This document shows positions 34,182 through 42,328 of a stretch of DNA of 64,000 nt, piece by piece. The stretch spans positions 1,930,501 through 1,994,500 of the forward strand of contig NZ_JAVLAT010000001.1 in NCBI RefSeq assembly GCF_032190615.1. The letters are read 5' to 3'. The stretch comes from Brucella pseudogrignonensis. GTDB taxonomy: Bacteria > Pseudomonadota > Alphaproteobacteria > Rhizobiales > Rhizobiaceae. A program made the translations under genes and the position numbers. How positions within the stretch are numbered: position 1 is the first letter of the stretch; the number at the start of each line of letters is the position of its first letter. The notes below the pieces were generated by a model. That model was not told the origin of the DNA. It saw nothing but the letters and a program-made list of their open reading frames with translations, and searched no databases.

Positions 34182-34551
34182 CGCCTTGAAGAATGATGAA
34201 GAACTCATTGAAACGCTTGGTGGCGAGCATGTTTATGATCATGTGCCATTTAAAACTCCCTATCCTTACGTCACCCTCGGTGAGACTTTGACGAAGGACT
34301 GGAACACGGCCAGCGAACGCGGAGGCGAGCATTTCCTGAATATCCAGATATGGGCTCGCGAAGCCGGGCGCAAACGTGTGCTCGACATTGCCGGACGCAT
34401 CGCCACCCGTCTCGACGAAGAACCGCTCGATCTCGATGGCCATCGCGTCGTCAATCTTATGCTGACCGAGGTTTTAGCCCGCAACACAGACGGGTTTGGC
34501 AGCTATCTGGGCACGATGCGCTATCGCGCCGTGACCGAACCGGCAAACTAG
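34141..34551 (+). CDS. GTA tail terminator-like protein (gp8, DUF3168)
   Basis: 136-residue DUF3168 protein with ALQKALYDAL at the start, then VYDHVPFKTPYPYVTLGE, FLNIQIWAREAGRKRVLDI and VVNLMLTEVLARNTDG. In RcGTA the equivalent forms the tail terminator at the head-tail joint. The ATG at 34141 has GGGGA upstream; in-frame alternatives lie at 34120 and 34084. The stop codon overlaps the first bases of a palindromic repeat. Confidence 0.87.
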   Translation: MKNGAAALQKALYDALKNDEELIETLGGEHVYDHVPFKTPYPYVTLGETLTKDWNTASERGGEHFLNIQIWAREAGRKRVLDIAGRIATRLDEEPLDLDGHRVVNLMLTEVLARNTDGFGSYLGTMRYRAVTEPAN

Positions 34552-34614
34552 AGCACATCCCGAAAAGTGGGAACCGGTTTTCCGATAAGATGTGCGTAAA
34601 ACAAAAAGATAGAG
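34550..34614. repeat. rhizobial palindromic repeat inside the GTA operon
   Basis: About 65 bases starting AGAGCACATCCCGAAAAGTG, with the arms GCACATC/GATGTGC closing a core that contains GAACCGGTTTTCC. It is the same family as the repeats at 15434 and 56477 but has only the first palindrome, plus a short tail ending in AGAG. It lies exactly between the gp8 stop and the gp9 ribosome binding site. Confidence 0.82.
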
Positions 34615-34627
34615 CCAGGAGCAAAAC

Positions 34628-35041
34628 ATGACAGCTCAACGCGGCAAGGATATCTTGCTGAAAATCGCGCATGGCACAGACCAGTTTGAAACCTGTGCAG
34701 GCCTGCGCACCAAACGCATTGCTTTCAATGCCGAAACCGTCGATGTGACTGACGCGGATGCCGCCGGTCGCTGGCGGCAATTGCTGGCAGGAAGTGGCGT
34801 TCAACGCGCTTCGGTTAGCGGATCTGGTATATTTAAGGATGCAGTGTCGGATGCTCTTATCCGTAGCGTCTTTTTCAACGGCGAAATTCGGGAATGGCAG
34901 TTCATTTTGCCGGATTTTGGAACGATCACCGGAGCGTTTCAGATCGTTGCTCTGGAATATGGCGGCAACCACGACGCGGAAGTCACATTTGAAATCGCAC
35001 TTGAATCCGCGGGGCTGATTGCTTTCGGAGAAGCGCTATGA
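34628..35041 (+). CDS. GTA major tail protein (gp9, TP901-1 family)
   Basis: 137-residue tail tube protein, with MTAQRGKDILLKI, RIAFNAETVDVTDADAAGRWRQLL, SVSGSGIFKDAVSDALIR and EVTFEIALESAGLIAF. Stacks of hexamers form the tail tube. The site AGGAG lies 8 bases before the ATG, right after the repeat. The stop overlaps the gp10 start (ATGA). Confidence 0.93.
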   Translation: MTAQRGKDILLKIAHGTDQFETCAGLRTKRIAFNAETVDVTDADAAGRWRQLLAGSGVQRASVSGSGIFKDAVSDALIRSVFFNGEIREWQFILPDFGTITGAFQIVALEYGGNHDAEVTFEIALESAGLIAFGEAL

Positions 35042-35376
35042 TGGTCAATCGCCATCGCGGCGAGGTTGCGGCAAAACTTGATGGTCGCGACTGGACTCTC
35101 TGCCTGACGCTGGGTGCGCTGGCACAGCTTGAGTCTGCTTTTGAGGCAGATAACCTTTCCGACCTGATAGCTCGCTTTTCCAGCGGTAAGCTCTCGGCCT
35201 TTGATATGCAACGCATTATCTGTGCTGGCCTGCACGGTGGCGGACACGATGTGCCGCTTGAAGACGTGGCTGAAATGCGGACCGATGGTGGCGCAAGCGG
35301 CTATGCGCGCATCGTTTCAGCCCTTTTGACAGCAACCTTTGGAACCGCAGAAAGCGATTCTTCTTCAAACCCTTAA
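35038..35376 (+). CDS. GTA gp10 family protein, tail assembly chaperone G-like
   Basis: 112-residue protein of the GTA gp10 family, with NRHRGEVAAKLDGRDWTLCLTLGALAQLE and SALLTATFGTAE. It sits between tail tube and tape measure, the place of the lambda G/GT chaperones. The last codons before TAA form A-AAC-CCT, a perfect X-XXY-YYZ slippery heptamer (35367-35373). A -1 shift there enters the next frame and would give a longer fusion protein. Confidence 0.88.
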   Translation: MMVNRHRGEVAAKLDGRDWTLCLTLGALAQLESAFEADNLSDLIARFSSGKLSAFDMQRIICAGLHGGGHDVPLEDVAEMRTDGGASGYARIVSALLTATFGTAESDSSSNP

Positions 35377-35594
35377 GTGCCGCAGTTGAATCATATCCTT
35401 CACGTCAGCCTTTTCCGTGGGAAGAGGTGATGCGCGCGGGTTTTGGTTTGCTGCGGCTTTCTTCAAAAGACTTCTGGGCCATGACCCCACGCGAACTCGG
35501 CGCCGTTCTTGGGCCTGTTTCGCAGAGCATGAGCATGAATGCTCCTTCGCGCGTGACACTCGACGCGCTGATGCACGCCTTTCCCGACAGGTGA
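35373..35594 (+). CDS. tail assembly chaperone domain (rcc01693-like), likely made by -1 frameshift
   Basis: This frame encodes 73 codons from the frameshift point to TGA, including PFPWEEVMRAGFGLLRL and DFWAMTPRELGAVLGPV, the hallmark of the short chaperone family found after gp10 in GTAs. The only in-frame starts are GTG 35427 and ATG 35430. They lie inside the conserved block and would remove PFPW, so independent initiation would yield a truncated domain. I infer expression as a gp10 fusion of about 185 residues, like lambda gpGT. The tape measure gene follows 6 bases later. Confidence 0.75.
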   Translation, partial: LSAAVESYPSRQPFPWEEVMRAGFGLLRLSSKDFWAMTPRELGAVLGPVSQSMSMNAPSRVTLDALMHAFPDR

Positions 35595-35600
35595 TTAAAC

Positions 35601-36149
35601 ATGACTGATGAAACTGTAACCGTTTCCGTCGAGGCGGACACGAGTGCTTTTGATCGCGCGCTGACCGATCTTGAAAAGCGGTCGTCAAGCTTTGGCGCAA
35701 GCCTGACAACAGCACTGAAAAGTGCAATTGTTTCCGGCAAAGGGCTTGACGATGTGCTGCGCGGACTTGCGAGCAGTCTGGCAGGTTCAGCGCTTTCTGC
35801 AGGACTTCAACCACTGCAAAATCTTGGTTCCTCGCTAATGTCGAGCGTAATGGGCGGCATCCGGGGCATCATGCCTTTTGCCAAGGGCGGAGTGGTTTCA
35901 AGCCCGACTTATTTTGGCATGGGTAATGGTTCGCTGGGCCTGACAGGTGAAGCTGGTGCAGAGGCAATTTTGCCGCTGGCGCGGGGTGCCGATGGCAGGC
36001 TGGGTGTAGCGACGGGCGGCAGCGGGGCAAAGCCTGTTCAGGTCGTTTTCAACATGACATCGCCTGACGCATCCTCCTTCCGAAAGTCAGAAGCTCAGCT
36101 TTCCACCATGCTCGCCGGTGCTGTGCGCCGTGGCGCACGGAGGATGTGA
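35601..36149 (+). CDS. GTA tail tape measure protein (gp11), short
   Basis: 182-residue protein. It has an N-terminal VSVEADTSAFDRALTDLEKRSSSF, a hydrophobic glycine-rich middle (LASSLAGSALSAGL, SSLMSSVMGGIRGIMPFAKGG) and a C-terminal block GMGNGSLGLTGEAGAEAILPL typical of tape-measure C-termini. It is far shorter than siphophage tape measures, consistent with the short tails of GTA particles. It ends 1 base before gp12. Confidence 0.88.
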   Translation: MTDETVTVSVEADTSAFDRALTDLEKRSSSFGASLTTALKSAIVSGKGLDDVLRGLASSLAGSALSAGLQPLQNLGSSLMSSVMGGIRGIMPFAKGGVVSSPTYFGMGNGSLGLTGEAGAEAILPLARGADGRLGVATGGSGAKPVQVVFNMTSPDASSFRKSEAQLSTMLAGAVRRGARRM

Positions 36150-36150
36150 G

Positions 36151-36780
36151 ATGGAAGCCTTTCACGATGTCCGTTTTCCGCTTGGCGTATCATTCGGTTC
36201 CACCACCGGAACCGAATGGCGCAATGAAATTGTAACGCTCACATCAGGCATGGAAAAACGTAATGCACGCTGGGCGCATTCACGCAGGCATTTCGATGCG
36301 GGCACGGGCTTGCGCTCGCTGGATGATCTGAAAACTGTGCTTGCCTTCTTTGAGGCACGACGGGGATCATTGCATGCCTTCCGCTTTCGCGATCCGTTTG
36401 ATTTTTCCTCAGCAAACGGAACTGCCGCACCCTCACATAATGATCAGCGCATCGGAAGCGGTGACGGTGTTACAGCGGGCTACCAGCTTGCCAAACAATA
36501 TGACACTTACAGTCGTCCGGTCACACGTCCTGTCATCGGGTCGGTGGTGGTCGGCGTTAATGGCGCAAAACTCAACGAGGGGGAAGCTTATACGCTCGAT
36601 CATGCCACGGGAGCTGTCTCTTTTACCTCGGATTATGTGCCAGTGGAGGGCGCTCAGGTGACGGCTGGCTTTCTGTTCGATGTGCCGGTCCGCTTCGACA
36701 CAGATCGGCTGACAGCAAGCATTGCCTCCTTTCAGGCGGGTGAAATTCCCTCCATTCCTATCATCGAGGTCAAGGCATGA
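36151..36780 (+). CDS. GTA distal tail protein (gp12, DUF2460)
   Basis: 209-residue DUF2460 protein. It reads FHDVRFPLGVSFGSTTGTEWRNEIVTLTSG, ARWAHSRRHFDAGTGLRSLDDL, AFFEARRGSLHAFRFRDPFDF and the C-terminal VPVRFDTDRLTASIASFQAGEIPSIPIIE. In RcGTA it forms the distal tail ring. The start at 36151 follows the gp11 stop by one base, and the stop overlaps gp13 (ATGA). Confidence 0.92.
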   Translation: MEAFHDVRFPLGVSFGSTTGTEWRNEIVTLTSGMEKRNARWAHSRRHFDAGTGLRSLDDLKTVLAFFEARRGSLHAFRFRDPFDFSSANGTAAPSHNDQRIGSGDGVTAGYQLAKQYDTYSRPVTRPVIGSVVVGVNGAKLNEGEAYTLDHATGAVSFTSDYVPVEGAQVTAGFLFDVPVRFDTDRLTASIASFQAGEIPSIPIIEVKA

Positions 36781-37652
36781 TCCCTGTTCCCGCGCAACTT
36801 GAATCACATCTCAAGGGTGAAGTGACAAGCCATTGCTTTGCATGGCTTATCAGACGTTCCGATCAGGTGGTGATGGGCTTTACGGACCATGACCGGAGGT
36901 TTGATCTCGATGGGGTTTCCTGCGAACCGCTGACGGGTCTTAACAGTAGCGAAGCCACAACAACACTTGGTCTTTCCATCGCGGGCGGCGATGTCGAAGG
37001 TGTGTTGTCTTCGGCACGCATCAGTGAAGCGGATATTGAGCAGGGGCGCTATGATGGTGCTGTGGTTGAAAGCTATCTCGTAAACTGGAATAGGCCGGAC
37101 CAGCATATGCTTTTACGTCGCTGGACGGTTGGGGCGATCACGCGCTCAGGCGGCCGTTTTGTCATGCAACTAAAGGGTGCAGCGGCAGCCTTTGATGCTG
37201 TTTGCGGAAGGCGTGTTCTGCGACAGTGCGATGCCGTGTTGGGTGATCAGCGCTGCGGCGTTAATATCAGCGATCCGCACTTCTTTGTGAATGGTTCTGT
37301 GACCAGTGCAGAGGGTGCTGCGCTGAGCGTCGCGGGTCTTGAAGGTTTTGCCAGCGGCTGGTTTACGCAGGGGCGACTGACATGGACAAGTGGTGCCAAT
37401 CGGGGTGCATCGGTGCGTGTTGTCGCACAGAGCGGCAACGCTCTGAGTCTTACAGAGACACCAGTGCTGGCTGCAAAACCGGGCGACGGTTTTCGACTGG
37501 TTGCAGGTTGTGACAAGAGCTTTGCCACCTGTAAGGCGAAGTTTGCCAATGGCACGAATTTTCGCGGCTTCCCACACCTTCCCGGAAATGATGCCGCCTT
37601 CGCTTATGTCAGTAGTGGCAATGAATATGATGGGAGCGCACTGGTCCCATGA
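36777..37652 (+). CDS. GTA baseplate hub protein (gp13, DUF2163)
   Basis: 291-residue hub protein, with the DUF2163 N-terminal domain (HCFAWLIRRSDQVVMGFTDHDRRFDLDG) and the C-terminal phage BR0599-type domain containing CGRRVLRQCDAVLGDQRCGV and later GCDKSFATCKAKFANGTNFRGFPHLPG. Several conserved cysteines cluster in this part. The RcGTA hub has been reported to bind an iron-sulfur cluster, which these residues could ligate. The stop overlaps the gp14 ATG. Confidence 0.92.
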   Translation: MIPVPAQLESHLKGEVTSHCFAWLIRRSDQVVMGFTDHDRRFDLDGVSCEPLTGLNSSEATTTLGLSIAGGDVEGVLSSARISEADIEQGRYDGAVVESYLVNWNRPDQHMLLRRWTVGAITRSGGRFVMQLKGAAAAFDAVCGRRVLRQCDAVLGDQRCGVNISDPHFFVNGSVTSAEGAALSVAGLEGFASGWFTQGRLTWTSGANRGASVRVVAQSGNALSLTETPVLAAKPGDGFRLVAGCDKSFATCKAKFANGTNFRGFPHLPGNDAAFAYVSSGNEYDGSALVP

Positions 37653-38083
37653 ATATTGCTGACAAAGTTCTCACCGAGACTGAGCGCTGGATTGGCACGC
37701 CCTATCGACACGGTGCTTCCACACGCGGCGTAAGCTGTGATTGTCTTGGTCTGGTTCGCGGTATTTGGCGTGCGCTTTATGGTGTGGAGCCGGAAATACC
37801 CGTTGCCTATGCGCCGGATTGGGCTGAGGCAGCGATGGGTGAACCGCTGTTAGAGGCCGCATCCCGGCACATGCAGCCACGCAGCGGGGGTGATCCGCAG
37901 CCGGGCGATCTGCTTATCTTTCGTTGGCGTTCCGATGTTGCGGCCAAGCATCTTGGCATCATGACGCGTGAAAACCGCTTTATCCATGCCTATGAGGGGC
38001 ATCGCGTCATGTCTTCGGCACTGGTGCCGCAATGGCGCAAGCGTATCGCCGGAATTTTTATTTTCCCTGAACCAGAAAGTTAA
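37649..38083 (+). CDS. GTA cell wall peptidase (gp14, NlpC/P60)
   Basis: 144-residue NlpC/P60 cysteine peptidase thought to open peptidoglycan during DNA delivery. The catalytic cysteine is C32 in VSCDCLGLVRGIWRAL, the histidine lies in AAKHLGIMTRENRFIHAYEG, and GTPYRHG precedes them. It is carried at the tail tip in RcGTA. The tail protein gp15 starts 3 bases after its stop. Confidence 0.92.
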   Translation: MNIADKVLTETERWIGTPYRHGASTRGVSCDCLGLVRGIWRALYGVEPEIPVAYAPDWAEAAMGEPLLEAASRHMQPRSGGDPQPGDLLIFRWRSDVAAKHLGIMTRENRFIHAYEGHRVMSSALVPQWRKRIAGIFIFPEPES

Positions 38084-38086
38084 GCA

Positions 38087-41000
38087 ATGGCGACTGTTGT
38101 TCTGCAAGCCGTAGGCGCTGCTGTTGGTGGTATTTTTGGCCCCGTGGGTGCTGCCATTGGCGCGGGGCTTGGTGCTATGGGTGGCTATGCCATTGATACG
38201 GCCATCATCAATTCGACCCGTCATATGGAAGGCGCACGCCTCAATAGCGGCCGCGTTGCGACAGCCGAAGAAGGGGCGGCTTTGCCATTCGTCTATGGCA
38301 CGGCACGGCTTTCCGGCACATTAATCTGGGCGACATGTTTTGAGGAAAAGAAAACCACAGAGCGGCAGGGCGGAAAGGGTGGGCCGAAAGTTACCTCCTA
38401 TAGCTATTTCGGCAATATGGCTTATGCGATCGCGGAAGGCGAAATTGCTGGCATTCGCCGTGTCTGGGCGGACGGGCAGGAGCTTGATCTCACCGAGATC
38501 GAAATGCGTGTTTATCATGGCACTGATACGCAGCAGCCCGATCCATTGATCGAAGCGAAACAGGGTACAGGAAATGCTCCGGCCTATCGCGGAACGGCGT
38601 ATGTGGTTTTCGAGCGTATACCGCTTGATGTCTATGGCAATCGACTACCGCAATTTCAGTTTGAGGTTCTGCGGCCGATTGGAAAAGTCGCGCGCGATGT
38701 GCGTGCTATAGCACTCATTCCCGGCTCGACAGAGTTTGGCCTGTCACCATCGCCTGTTACCGATCAGATGGTATTGGGTGAGCGTCGGACACTGAACCGC
38801 AATGCAAAACGTGGACGCGGCGATTGGACTGTAGCCATGGATGAGCTGCAGGCGCTTTGCCCTCAGTTGCAGCACGTGGCGATCGTCTTGCCGTGGTTCG
38901 GCGACGACTTGCGCGCAGGATTATGTCAGATCAGGCCAGGCGTGACACATCAGAGTTCGTCATCATCAAGTCAGACTTGGAAAGTTGAGAAAGTAACGCG
39001 TAGCGGTGCGCATTTGATTTCCACGAGTGGCGAGGGCGCTGCCTATGGTGGCACACCATCTGATCAGAGTGTGATTGATGCGATACGTGATGCGAAAGCG
39101 CGTGGCTTGAAGGTAACGCTATATCCTTTCATCATGATGGATATTCCTGCGGATAACCAATTGCCAAACCCTGATGGTGGAAACGGGCAATCCGTCTATC
39201 CATGGCGCGGACGTATCACCTGCCACCCTGCCATTGGCGTTGCAGGCTCTCCCGATAGGACCGCAGAGGCCGCCAATCAGGTCGAAGCTTTCGTCAATGG
39301 AACATGGGGTTACAGGCGTTTTCTGAATCACTGTGCGAGTCTCGCGGTGCAGGCAGGTGGTGTGGATGCATTTCTGCTAGGCTCTGAATTGCGTGGCCTG
39401 ACCAGTATTCGCGAAAGTCGCGATGCTTTCCCCTTCGTCACCCATCTTTGCACACTGGCTGCTGAAATGCGCGCCAAACTTGGGGCTAGCTGCCGCATCA
39501 GTTACGGTGCGGACTGGAGCGAATATTTTGGTTATCAGGCGCAGGACGGCACAGGCGATCTCTATTTCAACCTTGATCAATTATGGGCACATCCGGCAAT
39601 CGATGCGATTGGTATCGATAATTATATGCCGCTGGCCGATTGGCGTGATGATGATCTTGAGGGCGGCAACCCGGACGGTTTTGAAGGCGCGTACGACCTC
39701 AACGGCCTGAGCAATAGCGTCGAAGCGGGTGAAGGCTTTGACTGGTACTATGGAAGTCACGAAGATCGGGAACAGCGAAAGCGCACGCCCATTACCGATG
39801 GTCTTGCAGGCAAGCCATGGGTCTATCGCTACAAGGATATTCGTTCGTGGTGGAGCAATCCGCATTATAACCGCGTGGATGGCGCCGAGACTCTGACGCC
39901 AACGGCATGGGTGCCGCAATCCAAGCCCGTTTGGTTTACCGAACTCGGTTGTCCGGCTGTCGATAAAGGACCAAACCAGCCCAATGTTTTCCCTGATCCA
40001 AAATCCTCGGAAAATGCGACACCCTATTTCTCGAATGGTTCACGCTCCGACATCGCCATGGATCGCTTTTTGCGGGCGCATTATCAGTATTGGCCGGAGC
40101 ATAATCCGGTCTCCCCCGTCTACGGTGGGCCGATGCTCGACATGGATCGCATCTATCTTTGGTCCTGGGACACGCGGCCATTTCCCGAATTTCCGCTCAA
40201 AGGTGATGTGTGGGGCGACACGCCAAATTGGCGGCTAGGCCATTGGCTCAATGGCCGCTTGAGCGGGATTGCGCTTGATGAACTTATCGCTGCCGTTCTT
40301 GCGGATTTCGGTTTGCCGGATGCCGACTGCTCGGGTGTTGATGGTCACCTAACCGGTTTTGTTATTGGGGAGCCAAGTACAGCGCGCGGTGTGCTGGAAC
40401 CGTTGATGAATGTGTTTGGTATTCATGGTTTTGAGCAGGCAGGCCAATTTGTGTTCCGTAGCATTGGTCGCGCGGCGCCTTTGCTTGACGTTACGGCGAT
40501 GCTTGTTGAACCGGCCGATGGCGAAGTGCTGACTGCGGTTCTTGAAGATCCGGGTGATTTACCTTCGGTGGCAGAGCTCTACTGCAACGACCCATTGCGT
40601 GATTTTCAGGTGGTTGGCGCATCGGTGCGACGCGATACGGGACAAGGCACCGAAAGCCTCAGCTTGTCCGGCTCCATGGAGCAAGGGCAAGCGAGCGCTC
40701 TCGCAGAGGCTTGGATGGCGCGCCGCTATGCTGAGCGCCGGACTGCAAGTTTCTCACTGCCTTGGTCTGAGGCGGCGCTTCATGTTGGCGACCGGGTGCG
40801 ACTTGATATGCTGGGCGGCGGCCGCAACTACATCGTTTCGTCGCTGGAAGACGGCGAGGTGCGTGCGGTAAAAGCTGTGGCCCTGGCACCGAATATTGTT
40901 TTTGCAGATAGGGGAGAGACGCCGCAGCTTCCTCCAGGTGAGCCGGTTTCGGATATGAAACCGATTTTCCATCTCATTGATCTGCCATTGTGGCCGGGTG

Positions 41001-41893
41001 CAGACGACCCAGCTGGTCAGTTCCGCATTGCCGCGCATGCCAAGCCATGGCGAGGGGTGGTGGCCTATGCCTCTCCAACCGGCGATGGCTTTGCAGAACG
41101 CGGCCTCATCACGGAGCGGGCGGTGATGGGTGAACTGACCGCGCCATTAGAAGGCGGCCCGAGCGGACGAAAGATTGATGCGCAGACTATTGAGCTGGCA
41201 CTTTATTCGGGTGAGTTGCAATCACAGCCATTTGCTCAAATCCTCAATGGGGCGAATATGGCGATGATCAAATCCCCCGATGAAAAATGGGAGGTGGTTC
41301 AGTTTTTGGAGGCTGAAGAAGTTGGACAAAATCGCTGGCGATTAAGCAATCTCCTACGTGGGCAGCTTGGCACTGAAACGGCAGCATGGCTCGAAAAACC
41401 AGCTGGTACGCCGTTTATCTTATTTGACGGCGGCGTGCAGAGCATAGGCCTGACACCATCGGAAATCGGGCTGGAACTCAATTGGCGCGTAGGCGCGGCA
41501 GGTAAGCCATTTTCTGATGAATATTTCGATACGGTCACAGCCATTGGTGGTTTGCAGGCATTGAGGCCACTGAGTCCTGTGCATCTGAAGGTTGATCAGC
41601 TCAACAATGGTGATCTGTCATTCAACTGGATCAGACGTGGGCGAGTTGATGCCGATAGTTGGATGGGGGCAGACATTCCACTTGGCGAGGATAGCGAGAG
41701 CTACAGTGTGGAAGTCTGGCAGTCAGAAGTGCGCGTGAGGACCATAGAAGTATCCACTGCATCGTGGGCATATCCCAGTGCTGCAAGACTTGCAGAAGTT
41801 GGAAGCAGCCCTTTTGAAATTCGGATTGCGATGCTGAGCACAAGGGTCGGTGCTGGCGATTTTGCCTCAATCGAAATTCTGAGCAATTCCTAA
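38087..41893 (+). CDS. GTA TIM-barrel tail fibre/megatron protein (gp15)
   Basis: 1268-residue tail-tip protein. A glycine-rich hydrophobic N-terminus (residues 5-45) resembles a membrane-active segment. The GTA TIM-barrel domain follows at roughly 400-750 (ISYGADWSEYFGYQAQDGTG, HPAIDAIGIDNYMPLADWR, KPVWFTELGCPAVDKGPNQ), like glycoside hydrolases. Then comes a phage-tail-3-type domain (GVLEPLMNVFGIHGFEQAG) and a C-terminal receptor-type region. The size matches RcGTA gp15. It is the last structural gene of the cluster. Confidence 0.94.
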   Translation: MATVVLQAVGAAVGGIFGPVGAAIGAGLGAMGGYAIDTAIINSTRHMEGARLNSGRVATAEEGAALPFVYGTARLSGTLIWATCFEEKKTTERQGGKGGPKVTSYSYFGNMAYAIAEGEIAGIRRVWADGQELDLTEIEMRVYHGTDTQQPDPLIEAKQGTGNAPAYRGTAYVVFERIPLDVYGNRLPQFQFEVLRPIGKVARDVRAIALIPGSTEFGLSPSPVTDQMVLGERRTLNRNAKRGRGDWTVAMDELQALCPQLQHVAIVLPWFGDDLRAGLCQIRPGVTHQSSSSSSQTWKVEKVTRSGAHLISTSGEGAAYGGTPSDQSVIDAIRDAKARGLKVTLYPFIMMDIPADNQLPNPDGGNGQSVYPWRGRITCHPAIGVAGSPDRTAEAANQVEAFVNGTWGYRRFLNHCASLAVQAGGVDAFLLGSELRGLTSIRESRDAFPFVTHLCTLAAEMRAKLGASCRISYGADWSEYFGYQAQDGTGDLYFNLDQLWAHPAIDAIGIDNYMPLADWRDDDLEGGNPDGFEGAYDLNGLSNSVEAGEGFDWYYGSHEDREQRKRTPITDGLAGKPWVYRYKDIRSWWSNPHYNRVDGAETLTPTAWVPQSKPVWFTELGCPAVDKGPNQPNVFPDPKSSENATPYFSNGSRSDIAMDRFLRAHYQYWPEHNPVSPVYGGPMLDMDRIYLWSWDTRPFPEFPLKGDVWGDTPNWRLGHWLNGRLSGIALDELIAAVLADFGLPDADCSGVDGHLTGFVIGEPSTARGVLEPLMNVFGIHGFEQAGQFVFRSIGRAAPLLDVTAMLVEPADGEVLTAVLEDPGDLPSVAELYCNDPLRDFQVVGASVRRDTGQGTESLSLSGSMEQGQASALAEAWMARRYAERRTASFSLPWSEAALHVGDRVRLDMLGGGRNYIVSSLEDGEVRAVKAVALAPNIVFADRGETPQLPPGEPVSDMKPIFHLIDLPLWPGADDPAGQFRIAAHAKPWRGVVAYASPTGDGFAERGLITERAVMGELTAPLEGGPSGRKIDAQTIELALYSGELQSQPFAQILNGANMAMIKSPDEKWEVVQFLEAEEVGQNRWRLSNLLRGQLGTETAAWLEKPAGTPFILFDGGVQSIGLTPSEIGLELNWRVGAAGKPFSDEYFDTVTAIGGLQALRPLSPVHLKVDQLNNGDLSFNWIRRGRVDADSWMGADIPLGEDSESYSVEVWQSEVRVRTIEVSTASWAYPSAARLAEVGSSPFEIRIAMLSTRVGAGDFASIEILSNS

Positions 41894-41909
41894 TAGAAAA
41901 GGATAATTC

Positions 41910-42116
41910 ATGACTGATGATAAAGCCTGGTATCTTTCGCGCACTGTCTGGGCTGGACTTGTTGCGTTGTTTCTGTCGCTTGCAGGTGTGTTTGGTCTTG
42001 TCAGCGAAACCGTGGATCAAGGTGCACTGACTGATGTATTGCTGCAACTTGCCACCGCAATCGCTGGCCTTGTCGCCATTTTTGGTCGGATAGGGGCAAC
42101 TTCGCGCATTTCATAA
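41910..42116 (+). CDS. small two-helix membrane protein, holin-like
   Basis: 68-residue protein with two hydrophobic segments (WAGLVALFLSLAGVFGLV and TDVLLQLATAIAGLVAIFG), a short polar N-terminus and a small basic tail. It begins 16 bases after gp15 with AAAAGGA upstream. Similar proteins (YLSRTVWA...GLVAIFGRIGA) lie beside phage endolysins, so a holin role at particle release is a reasonable guess. Confidence 0.68.
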   Translation: MTDDKAWYLSRTVWAGLVALFLSLAGVFGLVSETVDQGALTDVLLQLATAIAGLVAIFGRIGATSRIS

Positions 42117-42328
42117 TTTTATAAACCGTGATAGCAGGGTTATTAAATATGCTTGATCCCGGAATGTTGACGGATGCTCCGGATGATCTTATGTGTAAAA
42201 ACAATGGTTTAAATAGTGGCTGTTTCAATACGAGGCATTTGCTATTTTATGGGCTTAATTTCCTTTGTGTCCTTCAATGAACTGCATTGTTCATGCATCG
42301 TTCAGCTGACAGGCGCTATATAAGGGAC

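Noticed and set aside
27758..42116. An active integrated prophage
   Set aside because: There is no integrase, excisionase, repressor or replication gene, no flanking att-like repeat and no tRNA at either end. Gene order and sizes fit the GTA type.
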